Origin: Bin87 sp965116785
Lineage (GTDB): Bacteria > Chloroflexota > Dehalococcoidia > Lucifugimonadales > UBA3495
Direction of reading: 5' to 3'
Length of the DNA: 64,000 bases
Assembly: GCA_965116785.1 (NCBI GenBank)
Contig: OZ220731.1
Span: 1,550,001 to 1,614,000, forward strand
A model generated the notes under the pieces. It searched no databases. It was not told the origin of the DNA and saw only the letters and a list, made by a program, of their open reading frames with translations. The position numbers and the translations under genes were made by a program. Shown piece after piece: positions 50,193 to 59,126 of the stretch (within the stretch, counting starts at the first letter, position 1; the number at the start of each line of letters is the position of its first letter).

Positions 50193-51344
50193 TCATTTCA
50201 GACGGCTATGGGCGAAACGAAAAAATTCTCTTTGCGTGAATGCCCGAAACCCGTTTTCCGCGGCGTAGGCTCGTGCTTGGTCAGTGATACACCCCCTATT
50301 CCAATTATACAGGTTAACCACGACAAGATTTGCACTCAAAGGGATTTCGTACAATGTCGCGATTGTCAGGCAATATTCGTACGTAAGCACTAGGTTATAT
50401 TTGTCGTTTAGAGTCCACTCAACAAGGTTTGTGGGGTCGTTGATAGAATATCCGATCCGATTGTTTGCCAGCCAATTCGCAAGAAACACTAACGTTTCTA
50501 CTCGCAATTCAGTATTTTTCGGGCGATAGAATCCGCCGGCCCAATACAACTGCGTCAACCTGGGCTCGTCGTCAAGATACAAGTCCTCCTGATCGTCGTC
50601 TGAAATGTAGGTCAACAAAGGTTCGGGTTCGAAGCTTATTTTGACGAATTTGCTTTGCTCCACCAAGTACCTGACGAAATTTTGGAGTGCTGAAAGATTG
50701 GAGACTGGCCTCGGCTCACGCGCGGCCTGAACACCGAACACCGATGAAAGCTGCTCTGGAAACAGGCTGGAACGCATTCCGCGATAGCTGTCTCTCGTGT
50801 TGTTGAATTCGCGCACATGCCGTTCGAATGTGTTGACGATAGTTTGATTGCCAGGGTGCAACAATCGTCCGTTCACCTTGAGCAGCGATAATATCTTAGC
50901 ATTGTTCGCAATCAACTCGGGCTCGAATTGAACCCACAAGTCGTGCAGGTCTTCCGACTGTGTTTCCGGGCCATACTCGCGGTAGACATCGCCGTTTCTT
51001 TCCATTAGGGGTACGATCGCAGCTTCTAATTCCCAAAAATTTGCATATCGTTGAGAGTAGCGCAATCGAATGTCCAAATTGCGATTACGTTTCCAATTGC
51101 GCAATTTCTGCTCGGTTTGATCAGACCGAGTCGCATCAATTTCCGCATGGCAATTGCGGCACAGAAGCAGCAAATTGTCGAAACTAGGTGGCCCGCCGTC
51201 TGCATGCGGAACGATGTGGGCTTTCTCGGCGACCGACGCGGTCCCGATCAACTCGATCGCGCATGCAGGATTCATGCAAAACCCCATCGATTCCGCCCAC
51301 AGGGCTCGCTCAACGTTTATCGGGACCGAAGGCCTACTCGCCAT
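50193..51344 (-). CDS. HNH endonuclease-domain protein with a large C-terminal region
   Basis: A 383-residue protein; ATG 51344 is preferred to an upstream GTG because the chain then begins directly at MASRPSVPINVERALWAES. The HNH domain at residues about 20-75 has FCMNPAC, HIVPHADGGPPSFDNL and LCRNCHAEID, so zinc-type cysteines and the catalytic His are intact. The remaining 300 residues match nothing I recognise; they contain no helicase, ATPase or SAVED pattern I could spot. AT-rich composition and the tight link with a nucleotidyltransferase suggest a transferred, possibly defensive, two-gene unit. Confidence 0.75.
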   Translation of the reverse strand: MASRPSVPINVERALWAESMGFCMNPACAIELIGTASVAEKAHIVPHADGGPPSFDNLLLLCRNCHAEIDATRSDQTEQKLRNWKRNRNLDIRLRYSQRYANFWELEAAIVPLMERNGDVYREYGPETQSEDLHDLWVQFEPELIANNAKILSLLKVNGRLLHPGNQTIVNTFERHVREFNNTRDSYRGMRSSLFPEQLSSVFGVQAAREPRPVSNLSALQNFVRYLVEQSKFVKISFEPEPLLTYISDDDQEDLYLDDEPRLTQLYWAGGFYRPKNTELRVETLVFLANWLANNRIGYSINDPTNLVEWTLNDKYNLVLTYEYCLTIATLYEIPLSANLVVVNLYNWNRGCITDQARAYAAENGFRAFTQREFFRFAHSRLK

Positions 51345-51435
51345 TTGGATCAGCACCTTTGGAGGCAAACATCTTACAACTGAACTCGACGGTTCAAGAA
51401 CCACCGGCCGTTGTTGTCGGGCTTATCTACCGTGT

Positions 51436-52653
51436 CTAAGAATGCCAGTTGCTCTCAAAGTCGCCGTGGCTGGCGAAGCTGCGTTGGGCCGCCGCTACGC
51501 TGGCGCCGTATGCTACCTCGTAGTCCATGTCCCCGAGGATGACTTCAAGGGCGGAGAGGAGCGACAGCACGCTGGTCTCGCGGGCGCCGTTGCCCATCAT
51601 GCCGACGCGCCAGACGCGGCCGCGGAACTCGCCCAGGCCACCGCTGACCTCGATGTCGAAATCGTTCAGCAGGCGGGCGCGGACGTCGGCCTCGTTGACC
51701 CCTTCGGGAGCGTTGACCACGGTGATCGGGTTGAGCTGGTAGTCGGGGTCAGTGGCCAGATCCAGCCCCATTGCGGTCAGGCCGGCGCGCAAACCGGCAG
51801 CGACCCGGGCATGGCGATCATGCTGTTCGTCGAGGCCTTCCTCCATCATCATCCGGAGGGATTCCCGCATGGCGTAGATCATGGTGATGGGGCTGGTGTG
51901 ATGGTAGACGCGCTGGGTCTCGTTCCAATATTCGGCGACGCCCTGGAGGTTGAAGTAGAAGCTCTCCACGGTGGTGTCGCGCTTATTGATGACGTCCATG
52001 GCCCGTTCGCCGAAACTGATGGGCGCCAAACCCGGAGGCGCTCCCAAACATTTCTGGCTGGCGCTGTAACAAACGTCGATATCCCATTTGTCCACCTGGA
52101 CATCGTGGCTGCCCAGCGAGGTCACGGCGTCGGCGACGACCAGCGCACCATGACGGTGGGCCATGTCGATGGCGTCCTGCAAGGGGGTGATCGCTCCGGT
52201 GGACGTTTCCGCGTGGACCAGGCCAACCATCTTGGTGCCGGGGTTGGCAGTGAGGGCGTCTTCGAGCGCGTTGAGGTCGGCGGGTTTGCCCCAGGGCGAG
52301 TCGACCATGATCGTGTTCGCTCCGCAACGCTGGGCGATGTCAGCGAGACGGACTCCAAAATAGCCGTTCCGGCAGACGATGGCCGTGTCTCCACGTTCAA
52401 TGACGTTGACACAGGCGGTTTCCATGGCGCCGGTCCCCGTGGAGGAAATGGGCATGGTCACGGTGTTCCCGGTGTGGAACACCTGGCGCAGCATCTCGCA
52501 CACTTCGTCCATGACCTGGAAGAACACCGGATCGAGGTGTCCGACCACGGGCTGAGTCATGGCGCGCAGGACCCGGGGATGCACGGTACAGGGCCCGGCG
52601 CCCAACAGGAGCCGGTTCGGCGCTTCAAATTCGTCTCGGTATGATTCGGTCAC
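51436..52653 (-). CDS. Alanine-glyoxylate aminotransferase-type class V aminotransferase
   Basis: A 405-residue PLP enzyme. The start NRLLLGAGPCTVHPRVL, the STGTGAMETA pyridoxal-phosphate cup, ADAVTSLG and the Schiff-base Lys201 in SASQKCLGAPPG are those of AGT/serine-glyoxylate aminotransferases. With the nearby GlcDEF genes it can convert glyoxylate to glycine using alanine or serine as amino donor. The HNH/nucleotidyltransferase unit separates it from glcF. Confidence 0.93.
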   Translation of the reverse strand: MTESYRDEFEAPNRLLLGAGPCTVHPRVLRAMTQPVVGHLDPVFFQVMDEVCEMLRQVFHTGNTVTMPISSTGTGAMETACVNVIERGDTAIVCRNGYFGVRLADIAQRCGANTIMVDSPWGKPADLNALEDALTANPGTKMVGLVHAETSTGAITPLQDAIDMAHRHGALVVADAVTSLGSHDVQVDKWDIDVCYSASQKCLGAPPGLAPISFGERAMDVINKRDTTVESFYFNLQGVAEYWNETQRVYHHTSPITMIYAMRESLRMMMEEGLDEQHDRHARVAAGLRAGLTAMGLDLATDPDYQLNPITVVNAPEGVNEADVRARLLNDFDIEVSGGLGEFRGRVWRVGMMGNGARETSVLSLLSALEVILGDMDYEVAYGASVAAAQRSFASHGDFESNWHS

Positions 52654-52699
52654 GATGGTCTCCCCTTCGGATCAACAGGCCGGGATGGCGCGGTTCCAG

Positions 52700-53497
52700 C
52701 TAGACGACTGCGGAAGCGCCGCCGTCGATGTTGATCGCGACGCCCGTGAGATAGCTGGCGCGATCGGAGGCCAGGAAGGCGATCACGTCACCCGCCTCGG
52801 AGCCCTCGCCGACACGGCCCAGGGGCACTCCGCGTCCGGTGGCCAACTGTGCGTAGAAGTCGTCCATGTCCAGGTCCGGTTCATTCACGATGCGGGCATC
52901 GTATCGGCGCTGGTGCTGGCCGCTCTTGATGAGCCCGATACATACCGTGTTGACCAGGATGTTGTCGCTGGCCAGGTCCTTGGACAACCCCTTGGTGATG
53001 GCAATGCCGGCCGCGCGGGAAATCGAGGTGGGCATGGAGTTGGCGCCGGGAGTCCGACCACCCAGGTTGGTCACATTGATGATGCGGCCGCCGCCGACCT
53101 TGCGCATCTCTGGAATGGATGCCCGGATGAGGCGAACCGCGCCCCAAACCTTCAGCTCGAAGTCCAGCTCCCAGTCGTCGTCGCTGACGTTCTCGAAGCC
53201 CTTGGCCATGGAGGTTCCGGCGTTGTTCACCAGGATGTCCACGCGGCCATACCGCTCGACGGCGGTATTCACGACGCGGGTCGCGGTGTCCTTGTCGGTG
53301 ACATCGGCGGAGAGGGGAAGCACTTCGCCCTCGGTGGCGGTGCGGATCTCATCGGCTGCGGCGTCCAGGACATCCTGCCGGCGGGCCACGATGATTACGT
53401 TGGCCCCCTCGCCGGCCATGCGTTCGGCCGCCGCTTTTCCGATGCCCTCGCTACCGCCGGTGACAATGGCTACCTTGCCGTCCAGTCCCATCTCCAT
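52700..53497 (-). CDS. SDR-fold protein with substituted catalytic residues
   Basis: A 265-residue SDR; ATG 53497 has AAGGAGG 6 bases upstream. Cofactor binding (VTGGSEGIG, 12-20) and NNAG (91-94) are normal. The active site is not: where other members have Y-x-x-x-K the chain reads TSISR, Thr157 and Arg161, and the Ser position in IINVTNLGG is Asn or Thr. It may bind NAD(P) without usual dehydrogenase activity, or use other chemistry. The sequence is confirmed on the DNA. Confidence 0.85.
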   Translation of the reverse strand: MEMGLDGKVAIVTGGSEGIGKAAAERMAGEGANVIIVARRQDVLDAAADEIRTATEGEVLPLSADVTDKDTATRVVNTAVERYGRVDILVNNAGTSMAKGFENVSDDDWELDFELKVWGAVRLIRASIPEMRKVGGGRIINVTNLGGRTPGANSMPTSISRAAGIAITKGLSKDLASDNILVNTVCIGLIKSGQHQRRYDARIVNEPDLDMDDFYAQLATGRGVPLGRVGEGSEAGDVIAFLASDRASYLTGVAINIDGGASAVV

Positions 53498-53597
53498 GGC
53501 TCGCCTCCTTAGCGCTTTCAGCCCGAACAATACGAATAGTTCGGGCGGCAAATTATGTCTACGGGCATCGGGAATTATAGCATAGCGGGGCCGATTC

Positions 53598-54395
53598 TCA
53601 GCGGCCGGAAGGCCCGGAGAGACCCCAGGAGGTTGCATCGTCGCAGGTGGCGAGCATACCTTCCAACGCTGTTACTTCGGATGCCGTGACCGTCAGTTCC
53701 CACTTTTGCTTGACGGTAATCCAGTCGGCGGCGTAACGGCACCAACTGGCGGGTGCGTCGGGTCGCCATTCGTCAGGTGGCTGCTTGCCCTTGGACCGGT
53801 TGACCGAAAGGCTGGTCGCTTGCAGGCTCACCGGGTCGGCAAGGTCGTTGGCGTAGGCCCGTTTCCGCTCCGGCGGCCAGTTCCAACCACCGGACAGATG
53901 AGCGTGGCCCAAGGGAACATGGTGGTCGATGTCCAGATCGGAGGCGTCGGAGAACACCTCGCCGGTCCAGGGGCCCACCCACCGGCCGGAGACGACGCGG
54001 CATTTGTCGCCGTCATCCTCGGGGTCGAATGACACCGGAGACACGCTCTCGGCGATGAGGACTTCGGCGCGGGTGTCCTGGCAATCCCGATCGGCGTCAA
54101 TCCAGTGACGCCAGTCGCGGCGATCGTATTCGACATCGCTGCTGCGGGCAGCTACTTCGAGGCCATTCAGGGCGACGAGCAGCGCTTCCACTTCAGTCGA
54201 TTCCGATGGCGGCGTGCCCGGAGCCGGCTGCTCCGGTACGTCTGTCGGCGACTCAACGTCGCTCACGACTTCGCCGGCCAATTGCCGGGCCGAATCGATG
54301 GTGTCGGTTACCCCGGACGCGCAGGCAGCCAGCGTCAGGAACGTCGCCGCCAGAACAAGCAGGACGGCAAGCGCACCGGGCCGCACAATTGTCAC
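53598..54395 (-). CDS. Secreted lipoprotein with HNH-type nuclease domain
   Basis: A roughly 265-residue protein; GTG 54395 is preferred because it follows the trpB stop by 13 bases, while an earlier GTG overlaps trpB. A hydrophobic signal (LAVLLVLAATFLTLAAC) ends in a lipobox, LAAC. The nuclease core is DLDIDHHVPLGHAHLSGGW, with DWRHWIDADRDCQDTR ahead and QATSLSVNRSKG behind, as in the DUF1524 group of secreted HNH nucleases. It may scavenge nucleic acid or act against other cells. Four Cys could form disulfides. Confidence 0.8.
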   Translation of the reverse strand: MTIVRPGALAVLLVLAATFLTLAACASGVTDTIDSARQLAGEVVSDVESPTDVPEQPAPGTPPSESTEVEALLVALNGLEVAARSSDVEYDRRDWRHWIDADRDCQDTRAEVLIAESVSPVSFDPEDDGDKCRVVSGRWVGPWTGEVFSDASDLDIDHHVPLGHAHLSGGWNWPPERKRAYANDLADPVSLQATSLSVNRSKGKQPPDEWRPDAPASWCRYAADWITVKQKWELTVTASEVTALEGMLATCDDATSWGLSGPSGR

Positions 54396-54408
54396 GCCCC
54401 GGCGCTCG

Positions 54409-55617
54409 TCAGGAACCGATACCCTCGCGTTCAGCGATGGAGGGAACGTCCTTGTCGCCACGGCCGCTGAGGCAGACCACGATGATGTCGTCCGCGGCCA
54501 TGTCGGCGGCCATGCGGCTGACGTGATATATGGCGTGGGCCGACTCCAGAGCCGGGATGATGCCTTCGGTACGGCAAAGCAGGCGGAATCCCTCGAGCGC
54601 CTCGTCGTCAGTCACGGACAGATATTGCGCCCGGCCAGTGGCTTTCAGCCAGCTATGCTCCGGCCCCACGCCGGGATAGTCCAAGCCGGCAGAGATGCTG
54701 TGCGCCTCCTGAATCTGCCCGTTGTCGTCCTGCAGGAGATACGAAAGGGATCCATGCAGCACACCCGGGCGCCCGGCGGACAAAGTCGCCGAGTGCCGGC
54801 CGGTTTCCACTCCTTCGCCCGCTGCCTCAACGCCAACGAGTCTTACATCCTCATCGCCGATGAACTCGTAGAAGGTACCGATGGCGTTGCTGCCACCGCC
54901 CACGCAGGCGACCACGGCGTCGGGCAAACGCCCTTCCATGTCCAGGATCTGTTCCCGAGCCTCCCGCCCGATAACGGACTGGAAGTCGCGGACGAGCATG
55001 GGATACGGATGCGGTCCCACCACGCTGCCAATGAGGTAGTGCGTCGTTTCGACGTTGGTGACCCAGTCGCGAATGGCCTCGTTGATGGCGTCCTTCAGCG
55101 TGCGCGTCCCGGATTCCACGGCAATGACCTCGGCGCCGAGGAGACGCATGCGATAAACGTTGAGGGCCTGGCGCACCGTGTCCTCCGACCCCATGTAGAC
55201 GATGCACTGGAGGCCGAGCATGGCGCAGACGGTGGCGGTGGCGACGCCGTGCTGGCCGGCGCCGGTTTCCGCGATGATGCGCTGCTTGCCCATGCGCTGG
55301 GCCAACAGGCATTGGCCGAGGGCGTTGTTGATCTTGTGGGCGCCGGTGTGGGCCAGGTCCTCCCGCTTGAGGTAGATGCGGGCGCCGCCACAGTGCCGGC
55401 TCAGGTTCTCGGCGTAGTACAGGGCGGTAGGACGGCCGGCGTAGTTGGTCATCAGGTGTTTGAGCTGTTCCGCGAAACCGGCATCGTCCTGAACCGCGCG
55501 GTAGGATTCCTCGAGCTCGATCAGGGCGGCCATAACCGTTTCGGGAACGAACTTGCCGCCGAAATCTCCGAACCGGCCTCGCTCGTCAGGAAGATTGGTC
55601 TGGGTGGTGACTACCAT
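54409..55617 (-). CDS. trpB: Tryptophan synthase beta subunit
   Basis: A 402-residue PLP enzyme. FGGKFVPETVMAAL, the Lys in THTGAHKINNALGQ, VGGGSNAIG, GSLSYLLQDDNGQI and CLSGRGDKDV are classic TrpB. trpA is not found in this window, so the indole channel partner lies elsewhere. Confidence 0.97.
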   Translation of the reverse strand: MVVTTQTNLPDERGRFGDFGGKFVPETVMAALIELEESYRAVQDDAGFAEQLKHLMTNYAGRPTALYYAENLSRHCGGARIYLKREDLAHTGAHKINNALGQCLLAQRMGKQRIIAETGAGQHGVATATVCAMLGLQCIVYMGSEDTVRQALNVYRMRLLGAEVIAVESGTRTLKDAINEAIRDWVTNVETTHYLIGSVVGPHPYPMLVRDFQSVIGREAREQILDMEGRLPDAVVACVGGGSNAIGTFYEFIGDEDVRLVGVEAAGEGVETGRHSATLSAGRPGVLHGSLSYLLQDDNGQIQEAHSISAGLDYPGVGPEHSWLKATGRAQYLSVTDDEALEGFRLLCRTEGIIPALESAHAIYHVSRMAADMAADDIIVVCLSGRGDKDVPSIAEREGIGS

Positions 55618-55638
55618 TGCGTTACACCCTCCGGTGGT

Positions 55639-56295
55639 TCATGCGGCCCGCCGTGCGTTGGCCACGAATTGTCTGATTTTCGCGGGGTCATGGACGCCAT
55701 CCGTTTCCACTCCGCTGGACACGTCGACGCCCCAGGGATGGGCGACGGACACCGCTTCCGCGACGTTTGCGGGCGTCAATCCGCCGGCGAGCAGGAACCT
55801 CCGGCCGCTGGCGGCCAATTGTGCGGCGATCCTCCAGTCGAAGGACTGGCCGGTGCCGCCGTGCAATCCGGCAACCTGGCTGTCCAGGGTCACGGTACAT
55901 CCGGCGGCGGCGAAAGCGTCGATCCGTTCGGCCACGACGTCGGGTTGATCGTCGTTGGACACGTGGAGCACCTTGATTACGCCGGCGCGCTGGAGCACGA
56001 CGCGGCAGTAATCCAGCGGTTCTTCGCCGCAGAGTTGGGTGTAGTCCAGGCCCGCCGTGGCGATGGTTTCCAACACCTCGTCCAACGGCTGGTCGCCAAA
56101 GAGCCCTACCGATTTGGGGCCTTCTGCGTCAATATCCGGCAAGCCGTCGGTGATGACCCTCGCGGCTTCAGGTTCGATGCGCCGACGGCGGCCGGGGACG
56201 AAAACCATGCCGAAGTAGTCCGCGCCGGCCCGGGCGGCCACCACGGCATCCGCGAGTCTGCGGACGCCGCAGACCTTGACGACGGTAGGTTCCAC
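55639..56295 (-). CDS. trpF: Phosphoribosylanthranilate isomerase
   Basis: A 218-residue TIM barrel, starting GTG at 56295. KVCGVRR carries the catalytic Cys, and the Asp lies in FLLAGGLTPANV/SSGVETDGVHD-type segments. The gap to trpC is 10 bases. Confidence 0.95.
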   Translation of the reverse strand: MEPTVVKVCGVRRLADAVVAARAGADYFGMVFVPGRRRRIEPEAARVITDGLPDIDAEGPKSVGLFGDQPLDEVLETIATAGLDYTQLCGEEPLDYCRVVLQRAGVIKVLHVSNDDQPDVVAERIDAFAAAGCTVTLDSQVAGLHGGTGQSFDWRIAAQLAASGRRFLLAGGLTPANVAEAVSVAHPWGVDVSSGVETDGVHDPAKIRQFVANARRAA

Positions 56296-56305
56296 GGTCG
56301 GCGAC

Positions 56306-57103
56306 CTAGGCCGGAACGGGTGAGCCGGTGAGGGACCGCACCTTGGCGGCGGTATCGGCGGCGGTCACCAGAGCCTCACCCACCAGCACCGCGTTGATCC
56401 CATGGGGTTCCAGCCGAGCGAGGTCTTCAGGCGTGCTGATTCCGCTTTCGCTGACTATGATCTTGTCGCGAGGGATCAGCGGCGCCAGGGACTCTGTGGT
56501 CGCCAGGTCGGTGTTGAAGGTGTGCAAATCGCGGTTGTTGATGCCGATGACCTGTGCCCCGGCCTCCACAGCAGTCGCGATCTCGTCAGCGTCGTGGGTT
56601 TCTACCAGCGGCGTCATGCCCAATTCGGCACCCAAATGAATGAGCTCGGCAAGCTGTGACGGCGAGAGGATGTCGACGATCAGCAGGTAGGTATCGGCGC
56701 CGATGGCGCGGGCCTCGTAAACCTGGTAGGGGTCGAAAAGGAAGTCTTTGCGCAGCACTGGGGCGGAGCCCGAAGCGCCGCTCTCCTTGACGGCGGTCAG
56801 GTGCGCTGGCTCACCGAGAAAATGGCTGTCAGTGATGACGGAGATTGCGGCGGCGCCGTTGCCGGAGTAGGTACTCGCAAGCTCCGTGGGCTGGAAATCC
56901 TCGCGCAGGAGGCCCTTGGACGGGGACGCCTTTTTGACCTCGGCGATGAGGCTGATGCGCTCGCCTTTCAGTGCGCCAGGAAAGTCCAGGGCGGGCGGGC
57001 GCGCGGCAATGGTGTCCCGTAACGCTGACAGCGGGGCTGCCGACTTGGAAACGACGAGTTCCTCGCGCTTCTTGGCGACGATCCGGTCCAGGATGCTTGG
57101 CAT
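56306..57103 (-). CDS. trpC: Indole-3-glycerol phosphate synthase
   Basis: A 265-residue TIM barrel enzyme. ILDRIVAKKREEL, LIAEVKKASPSKG, VLRKDFLFDPYQV, IGINNRDLHTF and SESGISTPEDL are family signatures with the catalytic Lys and Glu. GAGGAG precedes its ATG. Confidence 0.97.
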   Translation of the reverse strand: MPSILDRIVAKKREELVVSKSAAPLSALRDTIAARPPALDFPGALKGERISLIAEVKKASPSKGLLREDFQPTELASTYSGNGAAAISVITDSHFLGEPAHLTAVKESGASGSAPVLRKDFLFDPYQVYEARAIGADTYLLIVDILSPSQLAELIHLGAELGMTPLVETHDADEIATAVEAGAQVIGINNRDLHTFNTDLATTESLAPLIPRDKIIVSESGISTPEDLARLEPHGINAVLVGEALVTAADTAAKVRSLTGSPVPA

Positions 57104-57115
57104 ATCCCGTCTCCT

Positions 57116-58141
57116 CTATTGCTCCGGCGGGGCCAGTTCACGGGTCAGCGACACCATGGCGTCCAGCTTCTCGGCAGCCCGGCCATCGGCGATGGAGGCC
57201 GCAGCGATTTCGATGCCCTCGGCCAGGGTTGCAGCCATGTCGCCAGCGACCAGCGCCGCGCCGCTGTTCAGCACGACGGCGTCGCGAACTGGTCCGCCGG
57301 AACCGGAAAGGATGGCGCGCATGGTCCCGGCATTGGCCTCCGGGTCGCCACCGCGCAGGTCTTCGGGCGTGGCGTGGGGGAGGCCCAGGTCACGCGGGCG
57401 AACCACGTAGGGGTGGATGTCTCCATCCAGCACCTCCCAGCCGGCGGTGTCGCTGCCCAGGGACAGTTCATCCATCCCGTCGTCGCTGTGGACGATGATG
57501 GCGTGGTGGGTGCCGAAGAGCCGGAGCGCCTCGGCCATCTTTTGAGCCACCTCGGGGTAGCCCACGCCAATGAGCTGACAAGGGACGCCAGCCGGGTTGG
57601 TCATCGGGCCGAGGACGTTGAACACGGTGCGGATGCCGATTTCCCGGCGGACGGGCGCAGCGTACCGCATGGCGGGATGATACGCCGGCGCGAACATGAA
57701 ACCGATGCCGATCTCGCGCAGGCAACGCTCCACTGCCTCCGGCGGCAACTCGATGCGGACTCCCAAGGCCTCCAGGACGTCGGCGCTGCCGCAATCCCCG
57801 GACGCGGCGCGGTTGCCGTGCTTGGCGACGGTGAGACCCGCTCCGGCAACGACGAAAGCAGCGGCGGTCGAGATGTTGAAGGTGCCTTTCCGGTCTCCGC
57901 CGGTGCCGCAGGTGTCGATGGCAGTACCGTCCACGGCGACGCGCAGGGACTTGTCGCGCATTACGGTGGCGAAGCCGGCGATTTCCTCGGGGGTTTCACC
58001 CTTGAGTGAAAGAGCCGTAAGGTAGGAGCCCAACTGCGCCGGGGTGACCTCGCCCTCCATGACCTCGCGCATGACCGTGACGGCGTCGTCCATGGACAGG
58101 GATTCGCCGGCCGTCGCCGTAAGTATGGCCTCTCGGATCAT
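57116..58141 (-). CDS. trpD: Anthranilate phosphoribosyltransferase
   Basis: A 341-residue enzyme joining anthranilate and PRPP. The PRPP loop is CGTGGDRKGTFNIST, followed by KHGNRAASGDCGSADVLEALG and FNVLGPMTNPAG. It is the first gene of the trpD-C-F-B order; trpE and trpG are not present. Confidence 0.97.
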   Translation of the reverse strand: MIREAILTATAGESLSMDDAVTVMREVMEGEVTPAQLGSYLTALSLKGETPEEIAGFATVMRDKSLRVAVDGTAIDTCGTGGDRKGTFNISTAAAFVVAGAGLTVAKHGNRAASGDCGSADVLEALGVRIELPPEAVERCLREIGIGFMFAPAYHPAMRYAAPVRREIGIRTVFNVLGPMTNPAGVPCQLIGVGYPEVAQKMAEALRLFGTHHAIIVHSDDGMDELSLGSDTAGWEVLDGDIHPYVVRPRDLGLPHATPEDLRGGDPEANAGTMRAILSGSGGPVRDAVVLNSGAALVAGDMAATLAEGIEIAAASIADGRAAEKLDAMVSLTRELAPPEQ

Positions 58142-58155
58142 ATGTCTGTGCCTTC

Positions 58156-58185
58156 TTGCCCGATTCCAACCTACTTGATTAGAAT
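58156..58185 (+). promoter_or_regulatory. Promoter of the DUF3825-like gene
   Basis: TTGCCC (58156-58161), 18 bases, TAGAAT (58180-58185); start near 58192, with AAGGAG upstream of the ATG at 58228. On the other strand the trpD promoter could not be placed with confidence. Confidence 0.45.
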
Positions 58186-58227
58186 ATCACATCCCTGATC
58201 CGGGATACCTCATGAAGGAGCATCGCA

Positions 58228-59052
58228 ATGATGAACGACAATGCGACGAGTTCAGAATTCAATCGCCGATCAAACTTGCACAACTGGCCACCGGACATCT
58301 TGAGCTTTGCTTTTTTTCCGCCCGACTTAGATGCTGCTTTGGCGCAACTTTCACAGACTGCAGAAGACGAAAAGTGGGATTACCAAGATCCACCTACCGA
58401 CCGCCAGAATCCGGTGCTGCACTATTACATTACTGGAACGTATCGTAGAGTGGCGTATCAAGACAAAATCGTCCTCTCCGAAAATGGCGAGAACTGCTGT
58501 TTTAATACAGGGCTAGTGACCGATCGCCAAGAGGCTATCTATGCTTCCTTCGAAGCGAACTCTCGGCAAGATGACCGGGCAAGACCCTGGTATTTCAAGG
58601 GCTGGCTCCGCGGTGGTGAGGTCAGAATGTCGCGTTACCCTGAGCTACCAGAACAAGCGGATTACGTAGGAGATCCATCTCGTTGGTTTTTTCATACCGA
58701 TCGTGAATTCAGAACGAACGTTGAGCATATTATCGGAGACAGGAAAGACAGATTTCCAGAAGAAATACGCCAGGTGGACGACTATCAGGCCATGTTGGTG
58801 CTAGAAGGAGCGATAAAAAGAGCCATAGACCGAGTAAAGAAAAACCCAAAAACCGCCGTGCCTCAATTTTTCAAAAACGATGTGCACTTGCTGCTACCGC
58901 TGTACTTGGTTAATCCTGTACGCGCCGACCTTGCATTGGCTGTCGAATGCCATCCGACGTTCTATCGGGCGGCAACCTGCCTTACATTGGACATGGCATA
59001 CGCCAACGCACGTGTTCTAGCAAAGCCAGACACAGACTGGCTGCATTCATAA
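58228..59052 (+). CDS. DUF3825-like protein, AT-richer than neighbours
   Basis: A 274-residue cytoplasmic protein. The region VLHYYITGTYRRVAYQDKIV, then CCFNTGLVTDRQEAIYASFEAN, resembles the DUF3825 domain as I remember it, an uncharacterised domain often found with RNA-binding or nuclease domains. The C-terminal part has NDVHLLLPLYLVNPVRADLALAVE. Codon choice and base composition are visibly different from flanking genes, so horizontal transfer is likely. No partner gene is adjacent. Confidence 0.6.
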   Translation: MMNDNATSSEFNRRSNLHNWPPDILSFAFFPPDLDAALAQLSQTAEDEKWDYQDPPTDRQNPVLHYYITGTYRRVAYQDKIVLSENGENCCFNTGLVTDRQEAIYASFEANSRQDDRARPWYFKGWLRGGEVRMSRYPELPEQADYVGDPSRWFFHTDREFRTNVEHIIGDRKDRFPEEIRQVDDYQAMLVLEGAIKRAIDRVKKNPKTAVPQFFKNDVHLLLPLYLVNPVRADLALAVECHPTFYRAATCLTLDMAYANARVLAKPDTDWLHS

Positions 59053-59126
59053 GGTTATCCCGAACTACAAACACAATGATCTCCAGTACGTTATCCGCTT
59101 GGCAGTGTTGTCAAGGCAAGTGGCCT

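Noticed and set aside
58142..58227. Possible trp leader peptide
   Set aside because: No ORF with Trp codons and no terminator in the 86-base gap before trpD.
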